Source: Leclercia sp. S52 (lineage in GTDB: Bacteria > Pseudomonadota > Gammaproteobacteria > Enterobacterales > Enterobacteriaceae). From it: 64,000 nt of DNA. Each line of letters starts with the position of its first letter. Position 1 is the stretch's first letter. This document shows positions 59,367-64,000 of this stretch, in pieces. The position numbers were made by a program, and so were the translations under genes. The stretch is taken from the NCBI RefSeq assembly GCF_039727615.1, contig NZ_CP152474.1, positions 124,001 to 188,000 on the forward strand. The letters run 5' to 3'. Below the pieces are notes generated by a model, which was not told the origin of the DNA, did not search any database, and worked only from the letters and a program-made list of their open reading frames with translations.

Positions 59367-61436
59367 ATGTCTGATAAAACTTTCCTGGTGGAAATCGGCA
59401 CCGAAGAGCTGCCACCAAAAGCCCTGCGCAGCCTGGCGGAGTCCTTTGCTGCGAACGTGACTGCCGAGCTGGATAACGCTGGCCTCGCACACGGTAAAAT
59501 TGAATGGTTTGCTGCCCCGCGTCGTCTGGCGCTGAAAGTGGCAAGCCTGGCTGCATCTCAGCCCGATCGCGAAGTTGAAAAGCGCGGCCCGGCGATTGCC
59601 CAGGCGTTCGACGCTGAAGGCAAACCGAGCAAAGCGGCAGAAGGCTGGGCGCGTGGCTGCGGGATCACCGTTGACCAGGCCGAGCGTCTGACCACCGATA
59701 AAGGCGAATGGCTGCTCTATCGCGCCCATGTGAAAGGCGAGAGCGCAGAAGCGCTGCTGCCAAACATGATCGCCACCTCGCTGGCTAAGCTGCCCATTCC
59801 AAAACTGATGCGCTGGGGCGCAAGCGACGTGCACTTCGTGCGTCCGGTTCACACCGTGACCCTGCTGCTGGGCGATACCGTCATCCCTGCCACCATTCTG
59901 GGCGTGGCGTCCGATCGCGTGATCCGCGGCCACCGCTTTATGGGCGAGCCGGAGTTCACCATCGACAATGCCGACCAGTATCCGGAAATCCTGCTGGAGC
60001 GCGGTAAAGTCATTGCTGACTACGAACAGCGTAAAGCCCGTATTAAAGCTGACGCAGAAGAAGCGGCACGTCAGATTGGTGGTAACGCCGATCTGAGCGA
60101 AAGCCTGCTGGAAGAAGTGACTTCCCTGGTGGAGTGGCCGGTAGTCCTGACCGCGAAGTTCGAAGAGAAATTCCTCGCGGTACCGGCAGAAGCGCTGGTT
60201 CACACCATGAAGGGCGACCAGAAGTACTTCCCGGTCTATGCCAACGACGGCAAACTGCTGCCGAACTTCATCTTCGTCGCCAACATCGAATCGAAAGATC
60301 CGATTCAGATTATCTCCGGTAATGAGAAAGTGGTTCGTCCGCGTCTGGCGGATGCCGAGTTCTTCTTTAATACCGACCGTAAAAAGCGTCTGGAAGATCA
60401 CCTTCCGCGTCTGCAAACCGTGCTGTTCCAGCAGCAGCTGGGTACGCTGCGCGACAAGACCGACCGTATCGCGGAGCTGTCCGGCTGGATCGCCCGTGAA
60501 ATCGGTGCCGACGTTAACCACGCTACCCGCGCAGGCCTGCTCTCCAAGTGCGACCTGATGACCAACATGGTGTTCGAATTTACCGACACCCAGGGCGTGA
60601 TGGGCATGCACTACGCGCGTCACGATGGCGAAGCGGAAGATGTGGCCGTGGCCCTGAACGAGCAGTATCAGCCGCGCTTTGCCGGTGACGATCTGCCGTC
60701 TAACCCGGTGGCCTGTGCCGTGGCGATTGCCGACAAGATGGACACCCTGGCGGGTATCTTCGGTATCGGTCAGCATCCGAAAGGCGATAAAGACCCGTTC
60801 GCACTGCGTCGTGCTGCGCTGGGCGTGCTGCGCATCATCGTTGAGAAGAACCTGAACCTCGATCTGCAGACCCTGACCGAAGAAGCGGTGCGTCTGTACG
60901 GTGACAAGCTGACCAACGCCAACGTGGTGGATGACGTGATCGACTTTATGCTGGGCCGTTTCCGCGCCTGGTATCAGGACGAAGGTTATACCGTCGACAC
61001 CATTCAGGCGGTGCTGGCACGTCGTCCGACCCGTCCAGCAGATTTCGATGCCCGTATGAAGGCGGTATCCCACTTCCGTACCCTGGAAGCGGCATCTGCC
61101 CTGGCTGCGGCCAACAAGCGTGTCTCCAACATCCTGGCGAAGTCCGATGAGAAGCTGAACGAGCGTGTGAACGCTGCGACGCTGAAAGAGCCGGAAGAGA
61201 TCGCCCTGGCGATGCAGGTTGTGGTGCTGCGCGACAAGCTTGAGCCGGTCTTCGCGGAAGGTCGTTACCAGGAAGCGCTGGTGGAACTGGCCGAACTGCG
61301 TGAAGTCATCGACGCCTTCTTCGAGAAAGTGATGGTGAACGTAGAAGATAAAGATCTGCGTATCAACCGTCTCTCTATGCTCGAAAAACTGCGCGAGCTG
61401 TTCCTGCGCGTGGCGGACATTTCCCTGCTGCAGTAA
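59367..61436 (+). CDS. glyS: Glycine-tRNA ligase beta subunit
   Basis: A 689-residue tRNA-binding subunit that partners GlyQ. It starts [20 protein letters not shown], contains the HD-like [20 protein letters not shown] and [20 protein letters not shown], and ends with a DALR-type anticodon-binding domain (about residues 560-689, [20 protein letters not shown]). Almost identical to E. coli GlyS. A REP and an intrinsic terminator follow. Confidence 0.98.
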   Translation: MSDKTFLVEIGTEELPPKALRSLAESFAANVTAELDNAGLAHGKIEWFAAPRRLALKVASLAASQPDREVEKRGPAIAQAFDAEGKPSKAAEGWARGCGITVDQAERLTTDKGEWLLYRAHVKGESAEALLPNMIATSLAKLPIPKLMRWGASDVHFVRPVHTVTLLLGDTVIPATILGVASDRVIRGHRFMGEPEFTIDNADQYPEILLERGKVIADYEQRKARIKADAEEAARQIGGNADLSESLLEEVTSLVEWPVVLTAKFEEKFLAVPAEALVHTMKGDQKYFPVYANDGKLLPNFIFVANIESKDPIQIISGNEKVVRPRLADAEFFFNTDRKKRLEDHLPRLQTVLFQQQLGTLRDKTDRIAELSGWIAREIGADVNHATRAGLLSKCDLMTNMVFEFTDTQGVMGMHYARHDGEAEDVAVALNEQYQPRFAGDDLPSNPVACAVAIADKMDTLAGIFGIGQHPKGDKDPFALRRAALGVLRIIVEKNLNLDLQTLTEEAVRLYGDKLTNANVVDDVIDFMLGRFRAWYQDEGYTVDTIQAVLARRPTRPADFDARMKAVSHFRTLEAASALAAANKRVSNILAKSDEKLNERVNAATLKEPEEIALAMQVVVLRDKLEPVFAEGRYQEALVELAELREVIDAFFEKVMVNVEDKDLRINRLSMLEKLRELFLRVADISLLQ

Positions 61437-61441
61437 GTGGC

Positions 61442-61476
61442 TTTGCCCGGCGGCGCTTTGCTTGCACGGGCCTGGA
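61442..61476. repeat. REP-like repeat after glyS
   Basis: TTTGCCCGGCGGCGC and GCTTGCACGGGCC arms, an imperfect member of the REP family, directly before the terminator. Confidence 0.6.
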
Positions 61477-61483
61477 GTTGTTT

Positions 61484-61508
61484 AAAACCCGCTTCGGCGG
61501 GTTTTTTT
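61484..61508 (+). terminator. Rho-independent terminator after glyQS
   Basis: AAAACCCGC / GCGGGTTTT stem with a TTCG tetraloop; the T run extends to seven. Confidence 0.93.
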
Positions 61509-61690
61509 ATGTCGCGCCGTTGAAAATTTAACCTTGAAACGTTCAACAAATTACCGTTATCCTTACCCCCGTTAACTTTCTCCCTCCGGAGCGCCCCCCC
61601 AAAAATGAACAAACACGACTGATGAATTTCGATCCTTGCTAAACGCCACCGCGTCGGCAGGGGATGTTTTGATTTCATTCAGGAGTGCTT

Positions 61691-63311
61691 ATGGCTCATT
61701 TTGTGCAATCCCCCTTCTTTTATTTTGCATCAGGTCACCTGTCAGTTTGCGACGGGCGATACCCTTTTTGGTCCGCTGAATTTCTCGCTGGAGCCTTCGC
61801 TCTGCGCGCTGGTTGGCCGCAACGGCAGCGGCAAGACCCGCCTCCTGCGCCTGCTGGCCGGGCTGGACGAGCCCGCCAGCGGCCATATCGAACGTTTCGG
61901 CACGCACGGTTACGTTGCGCAACAGCACGATATCGCCCCGCAGACCACGCTGGCCGAACTGCTTGGCTATCAGGAACTCTTCGCGGCCCGGGCGCGGATC
62001 GACAGCGGTGATTACCAGCCTGACGATCTGGAACGCCTCGAGGGTTTCTGGGATATCGCCGAACGGCTGAGCGAGGCGTTCAGGGACGCGCAGCTTCCAG
62101 CCTTTGCACCCGACAGGCCGGCAGCTGAGCTGAGCGGCGGAGAGCGGGTTCGCGCCCTGCTGTGCGGCGCGTTTACGGCGAATGCAGACTATCTGCTGCT
62201 GGATGAACCGACTAACCACCTCGATCGACAGGCGCGGGAGTGGTTTTACGCCCGTCTGGCCCGGTACTCCGGCGGCGTGCTGGTCGCGTCCCACGATCGT
62301 GAGCTACTGGCGCAGGTGCCGCGCATACTGGAACTCAGCGCTTCCGGTTTACACAGCTACGGCGGAAATTACGCCGACTATCAGCGTCAGCGGGATGCGG
62401 AACAGCAGGCCGCCCGCGCGGCGCTGGAGCATGCGGCAAACGAGCGCAAACGCACCCGCGCACGTCAGCAGAAAGAGCACGACGATAGCCTGCGCCGCTC
62501 GGCTAAGACTCTGCGCACGGTGGACACCCTCAACATCGCCTCGTTTGAGCGCGTGAAGTATAAAGGGGCGGCAAAGGAGCGGCCGGGCTCGTGGCGTAAA
62601 CAGCATCACGAACAACAGGATGCGTTGAACGCGGCGGTCAATCAGGCGCGGGAGCGGGTCGAAGAGGACAATCCGGTGATCTTTACCCTGCCGGGCAGCC
62701 AGATTGCGGAGGGCAAACAGGTGCTGGTGCTGGACGAGCTGGTGCTGCCGTATGTCACAATGTCGCCGCTGACCTGGCGCATGGACGGGCCGATGCGGGT
62801 GGCCCTGCGGGGGCCGAACGGCTGCGGGAAATCCACCTTGCTGAAAGCGATCCTCGGTGAGTGCACGCCCGTCGCCGGAACCTGCCGCGTCCCGGTCAAT
62901 ACGGCGTACCTCGACCAGCATCTGTCGCAGCTGGATCTGACGCAGTCGGTCATCAGCCATCTCAATCTGCACAACACGCCGCTGGAGGAGGGGGTGCTGC
63001 GCAGTCGTCTGGCGCAGCTGCAGCTGGGTGCCGATAAGGTTATGCTGCCGCTGGCCGAGCTGAGCGGCGGCGAGCGGTTAAAAGCGGCGCTGGCCTGCGT
63101 GCTGTGGCGAGAAGAGGCGACGCAGCTGTTGCTACTCGATGAGCCGACCAATCACCTTGATCTGGCCTCAACCCAGGCCATCGAGGCGGCGCTGGCAGGT
63201 TTTACGGGTGCACTGCTGGTGGTGTCGCATGACGAGCATTTTCTGGAGGGGCTTAACCTGACGCATGAACTGGTATGGCTGGACGGGGAGTGGCGCGGTG
63301 AACGGCGGTGA
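61691..63311 (+). CDS. ABC-F family ATPase, frameshifted near the start as sequenced
   Basis: A soluble protein with two ATPase cassettes and no membrane part, as in EttA/Uup/YheS-type translation factors. Cassette 1: Walker A GRNGSGKT (42-49), signature LSGGERVRALL, Walker B YLLLDEPTNHLD. A charged linker spans about residues 225-285. Cassette 2: GPNGCGKST, LSGGERLKAAL, LLLLDEPTNHLD. The ATG at 61691 has AGGAG upstream, but five C at 61710-61714 put it out of frame; four joins MAHFVQSPSFILHQVTCQFA into 539 residues. A TTG at 61701 in the downstream frame has no ribosome site. In E. coli cspA and hokA lie in this region instead. Ribosome or antibiotic role unknown. Confidence 0.82.
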
Positions 63312-63323
63312 TAAATACACAAA

Positions 63324-63341
63324 CCCCCGCAAATGCGGGGG
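63324..63341 (-). terminator. Hairpin between ABC-F gene and yiaG
   Basis: CCCCCGC / GCGGGGG stem with a 4-base loop between convergent genes. A short T tract follows on the minus strand, A6 on the other side, so it best serves yiaG. Confidence 0.6.
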
Positions 63342-63353
63342 CAAAAAACAACG

Positions 63354-63644
63354 TTATTCAGTCAACTGCTTGCGGAGTGCCGGGTTAGCCTGAATCAGGC
63401 TCATCAGCTTCAGCTCGGTCATGGAGGGCTTCACTCTTTTTGATTCCCACTCCTGAACCATTGCCACGCTGACACCCATTGCTCGGGCGAAATCATCGGT
63501 TTTCATCCCTGTCCCTTTGCGTAAGCGCTCAAATTCCGTAAAGGGGTTAGACTTTTGCGAACGGGTCACCGTCTGCGGTACATCTTTAAAAACAATCTGT
63601 TCCAGACTGCTTAGCAGATCGAACATAGGATCTTTTAATTCCAT
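63354..63644 (-). CDS. yiaG: HTH-type regulator YiaG
   Basis: A 96-residue protein, the E. coli YiaG length. The C-terminal half is an XRE/HigA-like helix-turn-helix: FERLRKGTGMKTDDFARAMG followed by VSVAMVQEWESKRVKPSMTE. The N-terminal half (PMFDLLSSLEQIVFKD) is family-specific. It resembles solitary antitoxin-type regulators; no toxin gene adjoins it. AGAGGAG lies before the ATG. Targets are unknown. Confidence 0.93.
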   Translation of the reverse strand: MELKDPMFDLLSSLEQIVFKDVPQTVTRSQKSNPFTEFERLRKGTGMKTDDFARAMGVSVAMVQEWESKRVKPSMTELKLMSLIQANPALRKQLTE

Positions 63645-63976
63645 TGAGAACTCCTCTTAAATCACACTGCGGGATCGTGAACATTAGAGAGCAGTTTAAG
63701 AATAGTCGCTAAAACTGACAGGAGATCGTAACGTGCGTGATTAATTTCAGGCGATACGTTTCGCTCGCTTGTTTTCCGACTGATTACGTATGCTAATGAC
63801 TTGATTATTCAGTAGCGCAATAGCATCAGGTATTTTTTTGTAAATGGTAAGAATTTATATGGCAATAGCCGTTTTACATGAAAAGAGTATCTTGCAGGCC
63901 TGACCTGGACTATCCTTGGCAGCGTCGGGCACGCGTGTGCCGGTGTGCGCTTTTTTGGGTGAAAGGAGTAATAACA
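63645..63976. other. yiaG-yiaF divergent intergenic region
   Basis: 332 bp without a gene. Divergent promoters are expected here. An inverted repeat GGCAC-GCGT-GTGCC lies near 63929-63942, shortly before the yiaF ribosome site AAAGGAG (63962-63968). I saw no cspA-like leader or cold box. Confidence 0.4.
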
Positions 63977-64000
63977 ATGGCGACAGGAAAGCTCTGCTCT
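63977..64000 (+). CDS. yiaF: Start of YiaF (DUF3053 lipoprotein), cut by window
   Basis: Only eight codons, MATGKLCS, are inside the window. They follow AAAGGAG with good spacing. The E. coli YiaF lipoprotein starts MATGKSCS and lies next to yiaG in the same divergent order, so the assignment rests on these few residues plus synteny. The rest of the gene is not visible. Confidence 0.7.

Noticed and set aside
58674-61073. A 799-codon open frame on the minus strand opposite glyQ-glyS
   Set aside because: It is entirely antisense to two strongly conserved genes, has no recognisable domain or ribosome site, and reflects codon bias of the sense genes.
63354-63644. yiaG as an antitoxin of a HigBA-type system
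   Set aside because: No toxin-like gene lies next to it; the gene matches the solitary YiaG family in length and context.
1-64000. CRISPR arrays, tRNA/rRNA genes, insertion sequences, prophage or attachment sites
   Set aside because: No regularly spaced repeats, cloverleaf-type genes, transposase or integrase reading frames were seen; all large reading frames are accounted for by conserved chromosomal genes.

Overview
The window is chromosomal DNA from a member of the Enterobacteriaceae, close to Enterobacter/Lelliottia/Leclercia/Klebsiella. Gene order follows the E. coli waa to yiaF segment (hldD-kbl-tdh, yibQ-envC-gpmM, grxC-secB-gpsA-cysE, lld, mtl, selAB, avtA-malS-bax, xyl, glyQS) and many proteins match the E. 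coli length exactly. By eye the base composition is moderately GC-rich, and several accessory slots differ from E. coli. No rRNA, tRNA, CRISPR array, prophage or insertion sequence was seen.

Layout. 1-8943: lipopolysaccharide core locus on the minus strand (hldD, waaF, waaC, waaQ, a WaaG/WabG-type transferase, the O-antigen ligase waaL, a WaaH-like transferase cut by the window edge) with one GT4 gene facing the other way. 9159-12330: kbl-tdh threonine catabolism, then a WaaE-like GT2 transferase. 12362-16150: yibQ, envC, gpmM. 16399-19513: yibN, grxC, secB, gpsA, cysE. 19553-24409: trmL, the lactate operon lldPRD with two LldR-type operators, yibL. 24469-30372: mannitol operon mtlADR behind an array of CRP sites, then yibI-yibH behind a perfect 22-bp palindrome. 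30466-37006: yibF, selA-selB, a ROK sugar kinase, aldB. 36976-43288: yiaU/yiaT, then a GH127 beta-L-arabinofuranosidase, a GPH sugar transporter and an AraC regulator in the place where E. coli has the yiaJ-sgbE operon. 43415-48492: ysaA, avtA, malS, bax. 48532-56726: the complete xylose regulon (xylR, xylFGH, xylA, xylB). 56805-64000: wecH, ysaB, glyQ-glyS, an ABC-F ATPase, yiaG and the first codons of yiaF.

The sugar genes form four CRP-type catabolic blocks (lactate, mannitol, arabinofuranoside, xylose). The left end is devoted to LPS core assembly, and the middle to housekeeping functions.

The most important practical observation concerns sequence quality. Ten genes (waaL, waaQ, waaC, lldD, aldB, yiaU, malS, xylH, xylB and the ABC-F gene) are each broken by exactly one extra base in a homopolymer. 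Removing that base restores a family-length protein every time. All ten are insertions and none is a deletion, so they are almost certainly sequencing or assembly errors rather than pseudogenes. Each is annotated below as one gene with the frameshift marked. No clearly new biological system was recognised; the best leads are the GH127 locus, the rearranged LPS core genes, the yibI palindrome and the ABC-F gene.
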